Source: an uncultured Acidobacteriia bacterium
Lineage (GTDB): Bacteria; Acidobacteriota; Terriglobia; Bryobacterales; Bryobacteraceae
Assembly (NCBI GenBank): GCA_903881085.1
Contig: CAIRSA010000245.1
Coordinates: forward strand, 1 to 52,317
Direction of reading: 5' to 3'
DNA: 52,317 nucleotides
In this document: positions 1 through 8,603 of the stretch, piece after piece
Layout: each line of letters opens with the position of its first letter
Position numbering within the stretch: the stretch's first letter is position 1
Made by a program: the position numbers and the translations under genes
Notes under the pieces: model-generated
Seen by the model: only the letters and a program-made list of their open reading frames with translations
Told to the model about the DNA's origin: nothing
Database searches by the model: none

Positions 1-70
1 CATGCGGGCTGTCCCAAGTTTGCGCAGTCTCGCCACCCATCCGAATTTGCGGTCGACTGCTCTATTTAGG
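1..70. repeat. REP-like interspersed repeat, copy 1
   Basis: Positions 1-15 read CATGCGGGCTGTCCC, whose reverse complement GGGACAGCCCGCATG recurs at 17353-17367 and, with one change, at 52278-52292. Positions 31-70 match 17371-17410 at 39 of 40 bases, the only difference being at 51 versus 17391. The block lies in an untranslated gap downstream of the hydrolase gene. The GGGACAGCCCGC word resembles REP elements moved by REP-associated tyrosine transposases. No transposase is present in the window, so that family assignment is inference. Confidence 0.6.
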
Positions 71-119
71 ATAACGTGTTGCCACTCAAAAACGAGCGGC
101 ATTAGATTGGCAATCGGCC
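71..119 (+). repeat. Inverted repeat arm A
   Basis: About 49 bases match the reverse complement of 3881-3929 at roughly 39 positions. The shared core is TCAAAAACGAG, followed in both copies by ATTGGCAATC. The two arms face each other around the block 128-3807 (hydrolase, TPR-like protein, cysteine protease). The similarity was aligned by eye. Confidence 0.6.
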
Positions 120-127
120 CACTGTTT

Positions 128-1906
128 TCATGGCAGATCGACTACCGGCAGCACAATGTGCGAGGCGCGGACCCCGCCGTGGAACACCGTCTGTTTCGCT
201 ACCCGAATTTTTTCTGACGCACCCAACGGCTCACCTGTATTCGGATTGCGGTCAAACTGCGGAAAGTTGCTGCTGGTGATGTCGACGCGAATCTGGTGGC
301 CGGGCAGGAACACATTCGCCGTACCCACCAGGTCGACTTCAAACTCATATTCCTTGCCCGGTTGCAGCAACTCCATCTTGTCGACCCCGTTGCGGAAGCG
401 CGCGCGCAGGATGCCTTCGGCGATGTTCATCGCATAACCGTTTGGCGCCACGTCAATCAACTTCACCATCCAGTCCGTATCGGGTCCATCGGTGGCAGCG
501 TGGAGCTTCATTTTTACCGGTCCGGCTATCGCCAGCGGTTTGGCAAGAATTCCACTGGAATAGACCAGCACATCGGCGCGATCTTCAATTGGCCGCTGAT
601 CTTTGGGGCCGGCTAGTGTCGGTGTTCCGCAACAGTTGTTGCCGCCCAGCGTGGGAACAGGGTTGGCCGGGTCGTAGTCATAATGGTCCGAGCCGATGGC
701 TGCGGGCTTTGCTGCGCCAAGAGCGCCGCCGCCGCGCCGTGAATTCGCTGCGCTTGCAGCACCGAGATAGTATGGCGTGTAGCGCGTACCGGGTAGAGGC
801 CAATCCTGCGCGTGTGCCCACTTGTTGACGCCCATGAAGAAGATCTCCACCGGCGACTCGCGATCGATGCCGTTATTGGCGCCCTTCAGATAATGGTCCA
901 TCCACTGTAGCTCTCGTTCGGCCACGTGGCGATTCGCGGTGGGGCCGAAATCCACATCGCCGAACTTCTGGCTCGCTCCATGGCCCCACGCACCAATCAG
1001 CATCTTTGTTTCGCGCCGCGCCTTCTCCGTGCCGCCTTTTTTGCGCATACCAGTGAAGCCGTTGATGGTGCCGGCAAGAAAGATGTCGTACCAGCCGCCC
1101 TGCGTGTGGACGGGCACTTTAATATTCGCAAATTTTTCTTCGTCGCTGATCGACTTCCAATAGTCGTCGTAGCTTTCATGGGCGATCCACTCGCGGTAAT
1201 GCTTCACGGCGTTGTTTGACGAAGCCAGATCGCCTTCCTTGAGCGGCAGCGCCCACAGGATGCGCTCGTAGCTTAGCTCATCAGGACTGAAGGTAGCGCC
1301 ACCGTGCAGATACTGCGGCTGCATGATGCGATGCGGCATGCGCACTACGCCCCATCCAAAATTGAACGACAGGCGGAACGCCCCGCCCAGATTGGCCCAA
1401 TTGGCGTAGATGTTGGTAGATGCGACGCGTGGAAACGCCGCCACCAGGCTGGGCGGAGCCAGACTCGCCGCGCGCCACTGCACATGGCCCAGATACGAGC
1501 CGCCTTCGGTTGCTACCTTACCGTTCGACCACGGCTGGCGGGCGGCCCATTCAATCGTGTCGTACCCGTCTTCGGCCTCACTGCGGAAGGGATCCCACTG
1601 CCCTTCCGATTCGTAGCGCCCACGCACATCCTGCATCACTACCGCGTAGCCGTTTTGGGCGAAGTAAACCAATTCGGTTTGCGCACCCTCGCGCATGGTG
1701 CCATATGGAGTGCGCACAACGATCACAGGGAAACGGCCTTCGCGGCGCGGCCGGTAGACGTCGGCATACAGCTTCACCCCGTCGCGCATGGTGGCGGCGA
1801 CGTGCGTATCGACTCGAATCAGTTCTGAAATGGGGCGGCCTCCTGGCGTGGGAATCGTCTGTGAGAAGAGCACTGGCGCGGCCAGCAACAAAGCAACAAT
1901 CCGCAT
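128..1906 (-). CDS. CocE/NonD-family (peptidase S15) alpha/beta hydrolase, exported
   Basis: About 592 residues from an ATG at 1906, giving a clean signal peptide (MRIVALLLAAPVLFSQT). A GTG at 1930 would add eight residues before that peptide and is less likely. The protein resembles X-Pro dipeptidyl-peptidase/CocE hydrolases, which cleave acyl esters, amides or X-Pro dipeptides. The nucleophile motif GGSYLG puts the serine near residue 137. The aspartate is probably in GGWYDIF and the histidine in GAWGHG, matching the CocE triad order. The C-terminal part (after about residue 400) has the jelly-roll domain typical of the family. It lies directly downstream of the small TPR-like gene on the same strand, so the two may be co-transcribed. 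The substrate cannot be read from sequence; beta-lactam acylase-like or peptidase activity are both possible. Confidence 0.88.
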   Translation of the reverse strand: MRIVALLLAAPVLFSQTIPTPGGRPISELIRVDTHVAATMRDGVKLYADVYRPRREGRFPVIVVRTPYGTMREGAQTELVYFAQNGYAVVMQDVRGRYESEGQWDPFRSEAEDGYDTIEWAARQPWSNGKVATEGGSYLGHVQWRAASLAPPSLVAAFPRVASTNIYANWANLGGAFRLSFNFGWGVVRMPHRIMQPQYLHGGATFSPDELSYERILWALPLKEGDLASSNNAVKHYREWIAHESYDDYWKSISDEEKFANIKVPVHTQGGWYDIFLAGTINGFTGMRKKGGTEKARRETKMLIGAWGHGASQKFGDVDFGPTANRHVAERELQWMDHYLKGANNGIDRESPVEIFFMGVNKWAHAQDWPLPGTRYTPYYLGAASAANSRRGGGALGAAKPAAIGSDHYDYDPANPVPTLGGNNCCGTPTLAGPKDQRPIEDRADVLVYSSGILAKPLAIAGPVKMKLHAATDGPDTDWMVKLIDVAPNGYAMNIAEGILRARFRNGVDKMELLQPGKEYEFEVDLVGTANVFLPGHQIRVDITSSNFPQFDRNPNTGEPLGASEKIRVAKQTVFHGGVRASHIVLPVVDLP

Positions 1907-1926
1907 GGGTCTTTTTATAACACAAC

Positions 1927-2442
1927 TCACTCGCCGGTGAGCAGCCCTGTCAGGCTTTCGCCGCTATCGAGCAACATAGCGTGTGCACGCTCCACGCGGT
2001 AAAGCATCAGGTTGGCCTTTGCACCGTAGGTGAGCGCAGGCTTCAGGAAACGCTCGTCGTGCCATGCAATGGTGTCTTCAAGAGACTGCTCACCTTGTTC
2101 GATTTCGCCCGTCATCACCAGGCAGATGCCAAGATAAAAGCGCGCCCCCACGGCCCGTGAATCCAGGTCCAAAGTTTCGCGCAGTCCGGGGATCGCTAGA
2201 GCGTATGCACCGCGCTTATAAAACGCCATGGTCGCCTCAAACTGGAGTTCCGCATCTTCTTCTATGTTCGTGTCGATGGCGCCATTATACGGCGGAGGAT
2301 TAAGGCGCGCCAGTTCCAGCAGCCAGTTCAACGACTTCGCGTTCTTCGAAATCTCAGGCGGCTGGATCGGTGCGCGGCTGGTCCAGAGTGCCGCGGAGAA
2401 TGCAGCGATTGCCACGGCGCTGAGTGTGATCGAGCGGTACAA
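1927..2442 (-). CDS. Small TPR-like exported or anchored protein
   Basis: 171 residues starting at TTG (2442); no in-frame ATG lies nearby. The N-terminus has a hydrophobic stretch (about residues 4-20) that could be a signal peptide or anchor. Residues about 65-150 carry helix-pair patterns of tetratricopeptide type (FYKRGAYALAIPGLRETLDL, then ARFYLGICLVMTGEIEQGEQ), suggesting a protein-protein interaction role. Its stop overlaps the less likely GTG start of the downstream hydrolase, which suggests an operon. It is divergent from the cysteine protease, with only 45 bases between starts, so both promoters must be compact or overlapping. No specific function is recognised. Confidence 0.7.
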   Translation of the reverse strand: MYRSITLSAVAIAAFSAALWTSRAPIQPPEISKNAKSLNWLLELARLNPPPYNGAIDTNIEEDAELQFEATMAFYKRGAYALAIPGLRETLDLDSRAVGARFYLGICLVMTGEIEQGEQSLEDTIAWHDERFLKPALTYGAKANLMLYRVERAHAMLLDSGESLTGLLTGE

Positions 2443-2487
2443 AATACCATCATCTCACGGCGATGCAGAACACGGTAAGATGGGCTC

Positions 2488-3807
2488 ATGCGCTATTGGA
2501 TGAGCGACGACGATTTTTTTGACGACAGTTCCGACGATCAGCCTGAAGAGGACGATCAACAGGACGACGACCAGTACGAAGACGAAGAACAGGACGATCA
2601 GGATCAGGAAGAAGAACCTGAGGAGGACGACCAGGACCCCGATGCGGACCCTGACGCGGACGACCCTGATCAGGACGACTCCGATGCAGGCGACGAGCAG
2701 CCGCCCGACATTGACGACGAGGACTTGTTCCCGGATCCAGCCGAAGAGTTCCCCGACGCAACCGACGAGGACTTCGAGGAGGATGACGGCAACTGGTCTC
2801 CCGACGATTACCAGGCGTCGGCCGGCCGTCTGTTCGGCAATCATGAGTTCTTTGGAGATACCGCGTTTTCTCAACGCGAGTCCGAGGGCTACACACACTT
2901 TGATAATCCCGGCTTCCGCAACGCGTTTAATTCCGTCGCTCCGGGAATGACGGATACCGTCCACCTGTTTGAGCAGAATCGCCTGCTGCATGCATTCGGT
3001 TTTGTTGCGCCGTTTGTTCTGCAGATGTTGATGGCGCGCTACACCGGCATCGATTTCGGACACGTCGATGTTTCCGTGCCGCCGCGCGGTGAACCGTCCG
3101 TGCCACCGCAGCCGCTGCCCCCGGCCTACGCCAATGTTGAGATCAAGCCAGCGGTGGATCTGCGCAAGTACGCCACTCCGGTTGGAGATCAGGGCCAGAC
3201 CTCACGCTGCTCCGCTTTTGCCTGGACGCACGCGCTGGAACTTTCGCGTAGCCTGAAGCAGTTGGATACGCCGCGTCTTTCGCCCAGCTTTACGATGTAT
3301 CAGTTCCAGAAGATGCAGGGCGATCAGAAGGATCATGAGTACGCCTGGTCCGGTGGCGAAGGCACCGTCGGCGGCATCGAGCCCGGCCAGGTGCTGATCG
3401 ATAACGGAACCTGCCGTCAGACGCTTTGGCCGGATACTTCGAAGGAGCCCGTCGGCGGCGATCCGCTGCTCGCTTCCGATGCTTCGCACTTCAAAATGAA
3501 TGCCACGCCTCTGCCGATAGCGATTGACGACGTGAAGACCGTGCTCAGCGCCGGCTGCCCCGTGCATCTGGCGATGAATACGGGCTCGTCGTTTTCCGAA
3601 GTCGGGCGCGATGGCGTGTTTAATGCGGCCGAACCGCCCAGCGGCCGCCACGGCCGCCATGCGATGCTGCTTGTCGGCTACACCGGCAACTATTACATCG
3701 TGAAGAACTCGTGGGGAACCGATTGGGGCGATCAGGGCTACTGCTATATTCCGAAGAACGTTTTGGCGGACGCCGAGGCGGAGTTTGTCGCGGTATTGTT
3801 GAAATAG
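2488..3807 (+). CDS. Papain-family (C1) cysteine protease with long acidic N-terminal region
   Basis: 439 residues. Residues about 6-105 are extremely rich in Asp and Glu, with no signal peptide. A linker with PP-rich segments (about 195-215) precedes the C1 domain (about 220-435). The oxyanion glutamine is Q235, the nucleophile C241 in [10 protein letters not shown], the histidine H391 in GRHGRHAML and the asparagine N407 in [10 protein letters not shown], so the catalytic set is complete. The usual GSCWAF form is altered to SRCSAF. The acidic tail has no recognised domain; it could act as a charge-based propeptide, a metal or cation binder, or a partner-binding region. The start is ATG 2488; an ATG at 2500 is also possible. 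Divergent from the TPR-like gene. Confidence 0.9.
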   Translation: MRYWMSDDDFFDDSSDDQPEEDDQQDDDQYEDEEQDDQDQEEEPEEDDQDPDADPDADDPDQDDSDAGDEQPPDIDDEDLFPDPAEEFPDATDEDFEEDDGNWSPDDYQASAGRLFGNHEFFGDTAFSQRESEGYTHFDNPGFRNAFNSVAPGMTDTVHLFEQNRLLHAFGFVAPFVLQMLMARYTGIDFGHVDVSVPPRGEPSVPPQPLPPAYANVEIKPAVDLRKYATPVGDQGQTSRCSAFAWTHALELSRSLKQLDTPRLSPSFTMYQFQKMQGDQKDHEYAWSGGEGTVGGIEPGQVLIDNGTCRQTLWPDTSKEPVGGDPLLASDASHFKMNATPLPIAIDDVKTVLSAGCPVHLAMNTGSSFSEVGRDGVFNAAEPPSGRHGRHAMLLVGYTGNYYIVKNSWGTDWGDQGYCYIPKNVLADAEAEFVAVLLK

Positions 3808-3830
3808 CTTATTAATAGCCAATTCGAAAG

Positions 3831-3853
3831 AGAGTAGCCAATTCGGCTACTCT
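3831..3853 (+). terminator. Possible terminator of the cysteine protease gene
   Basis: A perfect 9-bp stem AGAGTAGCC/GGCTACTCT around the loop AATTC begins 24 bases after the protease stop codon. The T-run that follows is weak (TTCCC), so it may instead be a repeat hairpin. The gap 3808-4072 is otherwise rich in CCAATTCG/ATTGGC words and contains no gene. Confidence 0.4.
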
Positions 3854-3880
3854 TCCCGAATTGGCGAGTACCAATCGGCG

Positions 3881-3929
3881 CGCAGATTGCCAATTCAATA
3901 CCACTCGTTTTTGATTGGCCGCGCGTTAT
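3881..3929 (-). repeat. Inverted repeat arm B
   Basis: The reverse complement aligns with 71-119, sharing AAACGAG and ATTGGCAATC with about ten differences over 49 bases. It lies in the convergent gap between the cysteine protease and the SDR gene. No coding sequence is seen here. Confidence 0.6.
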
Positions 3930-4072
3930 AGCTTGCCGGCTGGGACCATACGCACAATCCAAGTCGCATCCACATGTTCAAGCGCGGCCATTCCACTCAC
4001 GGCAAAACCTCAAAGGCGGAACCTAACCGCGAATGACGAGCGACATCGGATTACCAATCTGCCCTACAACGA

Positions 4073-4870
4073 TTACGACTGCTTGGGCGCCACCGTTGCG
4101 CGAGTTGCGCCGGTGGTGATGCCGCCATCGACGATCAACGTCTGGCCGGTGAAATACTCACTGGCATCGGACGCCATGAAGACTACCGCGCCGTCCAGAT
4201 CCTGCGGAGCGCCGGGGCGCTTCATCGGGATGCGGTCCACGATGTATTCGAGCCATTCTTTGTTCTCATACAACACCGCGTTCTGCGACGTCTTGAACCA
4301 GCCCGGCGCCAGGCAGTTCACCGTGATGCCATGCTTGCCCCAGTCATCGGCCAGGCTCATGGTCATCTGCTTCACGCCGCCGCGGCTGGCGCTATAAGGC
4401 GTCAGGCCGGCGTAGCCGAACACGCTGGTGACGGAACCGATGTTAATGATGCGCCCGTATTTGCGTGGGATCATCGTATCGCGCGCTACGGCCTGCGCCA
4501 CAAAGAATTCGCCGCGCAGATTGGTTTCGAGAACCAGATTCCATTCGTCCCACGTCAGATCCACAGCGGGCTTGCGCACGTTGAGGCCGGCGTTGTTCAC
4601 CAGGATGTCGATCTTGCCATAGTGCGCAATCGCCGCGCCCACCGCGTTCTGGATGCTATCGTAATTGCGGACGTCGAGCTCAACGGGGAACGCCTTGCGT
4701 CCCAGCGCTTCCACTTCCGCCTTGAACGGCTCCAGGTCGCCGATCTTGCGGCTGGTGATGACCAGATCCGCTCCGGCGCGGGCCAGCGCGCGGCCCATAT
4801 ACTGTCCAAGACCACGGCTCGTACCGGTGACGAGCGCAACTTTTCCGGTCAAATCAAATAAATTACTCAA
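4073..4870 (-). CDS. SDR-family oxidoreductase with Tyr-x3-Arg active site
   Basis: 265 residues from TTG 4870, which overlaps the upstream dehydrogenase stop as TTGA; the reading frame continues upstream but that part is the neighbour's shadow. Classical short-chain dehydrogenase: NAD(P)-binding TGTSRGLG near residue 15, NNAG near 90, catalytic serine in NIGSVTS and tyrosine in PYSASRGGV. The residue normally lysine (YxxxK) is arginine here, confirmed from the codon CGC. The overall sequence is close to gluconate 5-dehydrogenase/2-deoxy-D-gluconate 3-dehydrogenase-like SDRs, which oxidise sugar acids. Coupling to a zinc dehydrogenase suggests two successive sugar or polyol oxidation steps. 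The K-to-R change may lower activity or alter pH dependence. Confidence 0.87.
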   Translation of the reverse strand: MSNLFDLTGKVALVTGTSRGLGQYMGRALARAGADLVITSRKIGDLEPFKAEVEALGRKAFPVELDVRNYDSIQNAVGAAIAHYGKIDILVNNAGLNVRKPAVDLTWDEWNLVLETNLRGEFFVAQAVARDTMIPRKYGRIINIGSVTSVFGYAGLTPYSASRGGVKQMTMSLADDWGKHGITVNCLAPGWFKTSQNAVLYENKEWLEYIVDRIPMKRPGAPQDLDGAVVFMASDASEYFTGQTLIVDGGITTGATRATVAPKQS

Positions 4871-5898
4871 GGGACGAGCACCACTTTCATCAGATTGGGT
4901 TCGTGATTGTACAGACGGTTGAACCAGGAAGGACCATCGGCCAGCGGAGCAACCGCCGAAATTAGCGGAGCAACTTTGATGACGCCGCGCGCCATCAGGT
5001 CGATGCACTGCGGGTATTCACCATTCGAAGCGCAGGAGCCCTGAAGGCGGATCTGGCGCGTCACCACATACTGCAGAGGAATCTCCACGTTCGGTTGCAG
5101 GTTGCCGATCAACGTCACCGTGCCGCCCTTGCGAACCGATTGAATCGCGCTGACAACGGGGGCCTGATAGCCCACGCATTCGAACGCAACATCGGCACCG
5201 CGTCCGCCGGTCATTTCCCGAACCGCTTCCGGGATGTTGACCTTCTTCGGATTCAAACCATCGGTAGCGCCCATGGCAATGGCCGCTTCGAGCTTGGAAT
5301 CTTCCATGTCGACCGCGATCACGCGTGCGCAGCCGGCTGCTTTCGCGGCTTGCAAAGTCACCAGGCCGATCATGCCTGCTCCCACTACGATCGCCGTGTC
5401 GCCGAGCTTTACAGGAGTGATGGAAACCGCATGCACGCCAATTGACACCGCTTCGATCAGTGCTGCCTGCTCGAATGGAAAACTATCGGGCAGCTTGTAC
5501 ATGATGCGCCGCGGCACGGAAACGTATTCCGCAAATGCGCCATGACGTTTGAATTCCTTCGGCGCAACGCCAACCACTTCGCGGTTATCGCAAAGATTCA
5601 CATCGCCGCGCACGCAGTAATGGCACTTGCCGCAGTAGACGGTAGAATCGAACGTGACGCGATCGCCCGGCTTCAAATCCGTAATGTTCGCGCCAATTTT
5701 GGCCACTTCGCCCGATGCTTCGTGGCCCATGATCAGCGGCGGATTGCGGCGGCCCGATGAGCCGTCGAAACCATGTACGTCGCTGCCGCAGATGCCGCAG
5801 GCGCGCACGCGCACCAGCACATCGTCAGGGCCGAACTGCGGCTCGGGAAAGTCCACCAGTTCGAGTTTCTTGTATTCCGTCAAAAGTAGTGCGTTCAT
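4867..5898 (-). CDS. Zinc-binding medium-chain alcohol/polyol dehydrogenase
   Basis: 343 residues of the MDR family (sorbitol, threonine or galactitol-phosphate dehydrogenase-like). Catalytic zinc ligands are C37 (in CGICGSD) and H59-E60 (GHEASG). The structural zinc loop has C89, C92, C95 and C103. The Rossmann motif is VVGAGMIGLV near residue 170. It should oxidise a secondary alcohol of a sugar or polyol with NAD(P). Its ATG at 5898 overlaps the stop of the upstream exported-protein gene (TAATG), and its stop overlaps the SDR start, so three genes form one transcriptional unit. Confidence 0.9.
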   Translation of the reverse strand: MNALLLTEYKKLELVDFPEPQFGPDDVLVRVRACGICGSDVHGFDGSSGRRNPPLIMGHEASGEVAKIGANITDLKPGDRVTFDSTVYCGKCHYCVRGDVNLCDNREVVGVAPKEFKRHGAFAEYVSVPRRIMYKLPDSFPFEQAALIEAVSIGVHAVSITPVKLGDTAIVVGAGMIGLVTLQAAKAAGCARVIAVDMEDSKLEAAIAMGATDGLNPKKVNIPEAVREMTGGRGADVAFECVGYQAPVVSAIQSVRKGGTVTLIGNLQPNVEIPLQYVVTRQIRLQGSCASNGEYPQCIDLMARGVIKVAPLISAVAPLADGPSWFNRLYNHEPNLMKVVLVP

Positions 5899-6641
5899 TA
5901 ATTGCTCACCTTATGGGCAAAGACCTGTACGTTGATGTCGCTCGATTTATTCCATGCCTGGCCGTTGGAATCCCAATCGCCGGCGAAAGCGCCCGAGGGT
6001 TCAAAGAGAAACATCTTGCCGTCCGATCCGTACTGATGTGTATTGCTGCGCGACGAGTTGCTGGCGTAGGCAAACCAGGAGTAGACTTTGCCTTCCTGGC
6101 CCGGAACTGCACGCCCCAGGCCCCACGTTCCGAAGCGGTATTTACGTCCGCCTTCGACGGTGGTTTGCAGATCCTTAAATTCAATTTCGAAGACGCGCAA
6201 CATGGAGCCAAACTCTTCGTAGCGCGGTGTGCCGGCCTCGCGAACGCTGATGCTTGCGTTATCGGAGGCGTTGGAATCGGGCGTGAAGCGGCCTGTGCGG
6301 ATGGGAGAGACACCACCGTCTTCCGTGCCGAAATAGAGGCGCACGTCCTGATAGTAGTTGCCCAGCGACTGCGGATCCTGACCGGCGACGCCGGGAACAG
6401 TCCACGTGCGGATGCTATCGATCACCCATTTTTCGCCAGGCTGGCCGATTGTGAAATCATCGCCGACAAATCCTTGTGCATAGAGACTCCAGCGGACATT
6501 GGAACGATTGGCCACGCCGACTGAATCATTGAAATTCGCTGTGGGCAATCCGCGGTCGAAGACAAGCTGTGGCGTGTCGCTGGCTAAAACAGGAAACAGA
6601 GAAATGGCTGCAAGAAATAGGCTTCTATACATAAAAACCAT
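5898..6641 (-). CDS. Exported protein of unknown function
   Basis: About 247 residues from ATG 6641 (an ATG at 6632 is equally possible). A signal peptide is clear (MYRSLFLAAISLFPVLA, cleavage before SDT). The remainder is Trp/Tyr/Gly-rich and looks beta-structured, with motifs such as VGDDFTIGQPGEKWVIDSIR and YRFGTWGLGR; this resembles bacterial secreted beta-sandwich proteins but I cannot assign a family. It is the first gene of the unit with the zinc dehydrogenase and SDR. The reading frame extends upstream to 6800 but that part lacks a signal sequence and was not included. Confidence 0.7.
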   Translation of the reverse strand: MVFMYRSLFLAAISLFPVLASDTPQLVFDRGLPTANFNDSVGVANRSNVRWSLYAQGFVGDDFTIGQPGEKWVIDSIRTWTVPGVAGQDPQSLGNYYQDVRLYFGTEDGGVSPIRTGRFTPDSNASDNASISVREAGTPRYEEFGSMLRVFEIEFKDLQTTVEGGRKYRFGTWGLGRAVPGQEGKVYSWFAYASNSSRSNTHQYGSDGKMFLFEPSGAFAGDWDSNGQAWNKSSDINVQVFAHKVSN

Positions 6642-6781
6642 TCTATCGCGACCCGCAGGGATATTCATAACCGGGTATACCGGTGCAATCAGTAGTGGGG
6701 CAACGGCATGTAGGACACGGGCACGCGGTTTGAGTACCCGCGCCTCATGCCCGCCGCCGCCCGCAACTGCAAAATACAGAG

Positions 6782-7099
6782 GTGACCAGCGACAAAGCAT
6801 TGCAGTGGATCCTACTGATAGCCGTTTTCATGCCCCCTTGTTACACGGCCGAACTTGCCATGCCCGCGTGCAATCCGACGAACCAGGGACGTCTCTGGCC
6901 TGAGCAGGCAAACAGCGACCGCGCGGCCGCCAAGCGCGCCGCGCAGTGCGGCGAACTGCAGATGTGTACCCATGGAAAGTGGCGCTACGGCTGGCGGCCC
7001 ATTGCGGTAAACGTGAACCAATTGGGAAAGAACCGGAACGCTAAAATCGCCGGCTGCGAAGAAACCAAAGCTGCTACGCCCGCAAAGCCCGGCGCATGA
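6782..7099 (+). CDS. Small Cys-containing protein, probably exported
   Basis: 105 residues from GTG 6782. A hydrophobic N-terminal segment (LQWILLIAVFMPP) precedes a short conserved-looking core: CNPTNQGRLWPEQAN, CGELQMCTHGKWRYGWRP and VNVNQLGK. Three cysteines in the core suggest disulfides outside the cytoplasm. I recall similar small proteins of unknown function in Acidobacteriota (CNPxNxGRxWPE...CGELxMC), which supports it being a real gene. Its last 26 bases overlap the convergent acyl-CoA ligase gene. Confidence 0.55.
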   Translation: MTSDKALQWILLIAVFMPPCYTAELAMPACNPTNQGRLWPEQANSDRAAAKRAAQCGELQMCTHGKWRYGWRPIAVNVNQLGKNRNAKIAGCEETKAATPAKPGA

Positions 7100-8603
7100 A
7101 CTTGCCGGTGGCGGTCTTCGGCAACTCGTCAATGAACTGCACCTGGCGCGGACATTTGAACGCCGCCATGCGTTCGCGCGAGAAATCAATCAGCTCCTGC
7201 TCCGTCGTGCGTCCCTCATAGCCACTGTTCAGCGCGACAAACGCCTTTACAGTTTCGCCGCGATACTCGTCGGGCACGCCAATAACGGCGGCTTCGCGCA
7301 CGGCCGGGTGCTGATACAGAACGTCCTCCACTTCGCGCGGCCAGACCTTGAAGCCGCTGGCGACAATCATGTCCTTCTTGCGGTCAACCAGATAGAACCA
7401 TCCGTTTTCGTCCATGATGGCCACGTCGCCGGTGCGGAAGTAACCGTTGTGATGCGCCCTGGCGGTCTCATCCGGCTTGTTCCAGTAGCCGGCAAACATC
7501 ATGGGGCCGCGCATTGCCAGTTCGCCGGCTTCACCAACGGGCACGTCCATCGATGGGTCTTCCAGCGACACGACTTTGGAATCCAGATTCGGAATCGGCA
7601 GACCGATCGATAGCGCGCCGCTGGCCGGATCCACCGGCCCTTTCACGCCCATCGGCGTCGCGTGCGATGGAGAGGTGCTCTCAGTTAGCCCGTAAATGTT
7701 GTGCACGTAGCCACCGAACCGCTCTTCGAAACGTTGCGTTAAGCTGGGCGCGACAGGCGCACCGCCGCTGTAGCACTTCACCGCGAACGGCCTACGTTCA
7801 CCCGGCTCGTTCATCAACGCGATGTAGGCTGTAATGGCCGCCACGCAAAACGTGGCCTTCCATTGATAGGCCAGCCGCAACGCTTCTTTCGCGTTGAAGC
7901 GGTGAAACAAGATGAGCGGCAGACCCAGAATCGCCGAGGCCGCCAGCTGCGGCACCAGGCCGGTGACGTGGAATAAAGGCGCCAGGCCCAGAATCACGTC
8001 GCTTTCGCCCAGCCGCATCCATTGACGGAAAACTTCCACATTGAACGTCACATTTCGATGCAGATTCATCGCGCCTTTCGGGCTGCCCGTGGTGCCTGAG
8101 GTGTAGACCAGATACGCTACGTCGTCAGGAGAAACCGGTACGCGGATATCTGCTGTCGCAGGTGGCAAAGCATCGAACTCCGGCACCGAGATGGTGAATT
8201 CGGCCCGCGCCGGAGGCTCTTCGCCGCACACCAGCACGCGCGCGCCTGAATCTTCCAGATGGAACGCAAGCTCCTTCTGCTTATACATCGGATTCAGCGG
8301 TACCACGATTGCGCCGCGCTTCCACGCACCTAATTGTGCGGCGGCGAACTGCGGATCGTTTTGCATCCAAAGTGCCACGCGGTCACCATGGCCAATGCCC
8401 CAGGCTGCAAGTTGCGCCGCAAAGCGTGTCGCCATTTCATCCAGTTCGGCGAATGAGATGACCTTGTCGAAATAGTAAATCGCCGGGCTGTTGGGAATGC
8501 GCGCGGCGGTTGCTTCAAAACCATCGATGATGGTCGCCGGATCTTCCGGCAACATGTGCGGTACCTGATACAACTTCAGCCACGGTTTTGAGTCGTAGAT
8601 CAT
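7074..8603 (-). CDS. AMP-forming acyl-CoA synthetase/ligase
   Basis: About 509 residues from ATG 8603, chosen because of the strong ribosome site (GGAGAG) and the ATGA overlap with the upstream gene stop; the frame extends to 8636. ANL superfamily: the phosphate-binding loop YTSGTTGSPKGAM lies near residue 165, the A5-type motif YGLTEST near 315, the A8 hinge GDVAIMDENGWFYLVDRKKD near 395, and the catalytic lysine in PKTATGKFMRR near the end. It activates a carboxylic acid with ATP and transfers it to CoA. Medium/long-chain fatty acyl-CoA ligase is most likely, but aromatic acids cannot be excluded. Confidence 0.92.
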   Translation of the reverse strand: MIYDSKPWLKLYQVPHMLPEDPATIIDGFEATAARIPNSPAIYYFDKVISFAELDEMATRFAAQLAAWGIGHGDRVALWMQNDPQFAAAQLGAWKRGAIVVPLNPMYKQKELAFHLEDSGARVLVCGEEPPARAEFTISVPEFDALPPATADIRVPVSPDDVAYLVYTSGTTGSPKGAMNLHRNVTFNVEVFRQWMRLGESDVILGLAPLFHVTGLVPQLAASAILGLPLILFHRFNAKEALRLAYQWKATFCVAAITAYIALMNEPGERRPFAVKCYSGGAPVAPSLTQRFEERFGGYVHNIYGLTESTSPSHATPMGVKGPVDPASGALSIGLPIPNLDSKVVSLEDPSMDVPVGEAGELAMRGPMMFAGYWNKPDETARAHHNGYFRTGDVAIMDENGWFYLVDRKKDMIVASGFKVWPREVEDVLYQHPAVREAAVIGVPDEYRGETVKAFVALNSGYEGRTTEQELIDFSRERMAAFKCPRQVQFIDELPKTATGKFMRRALRA

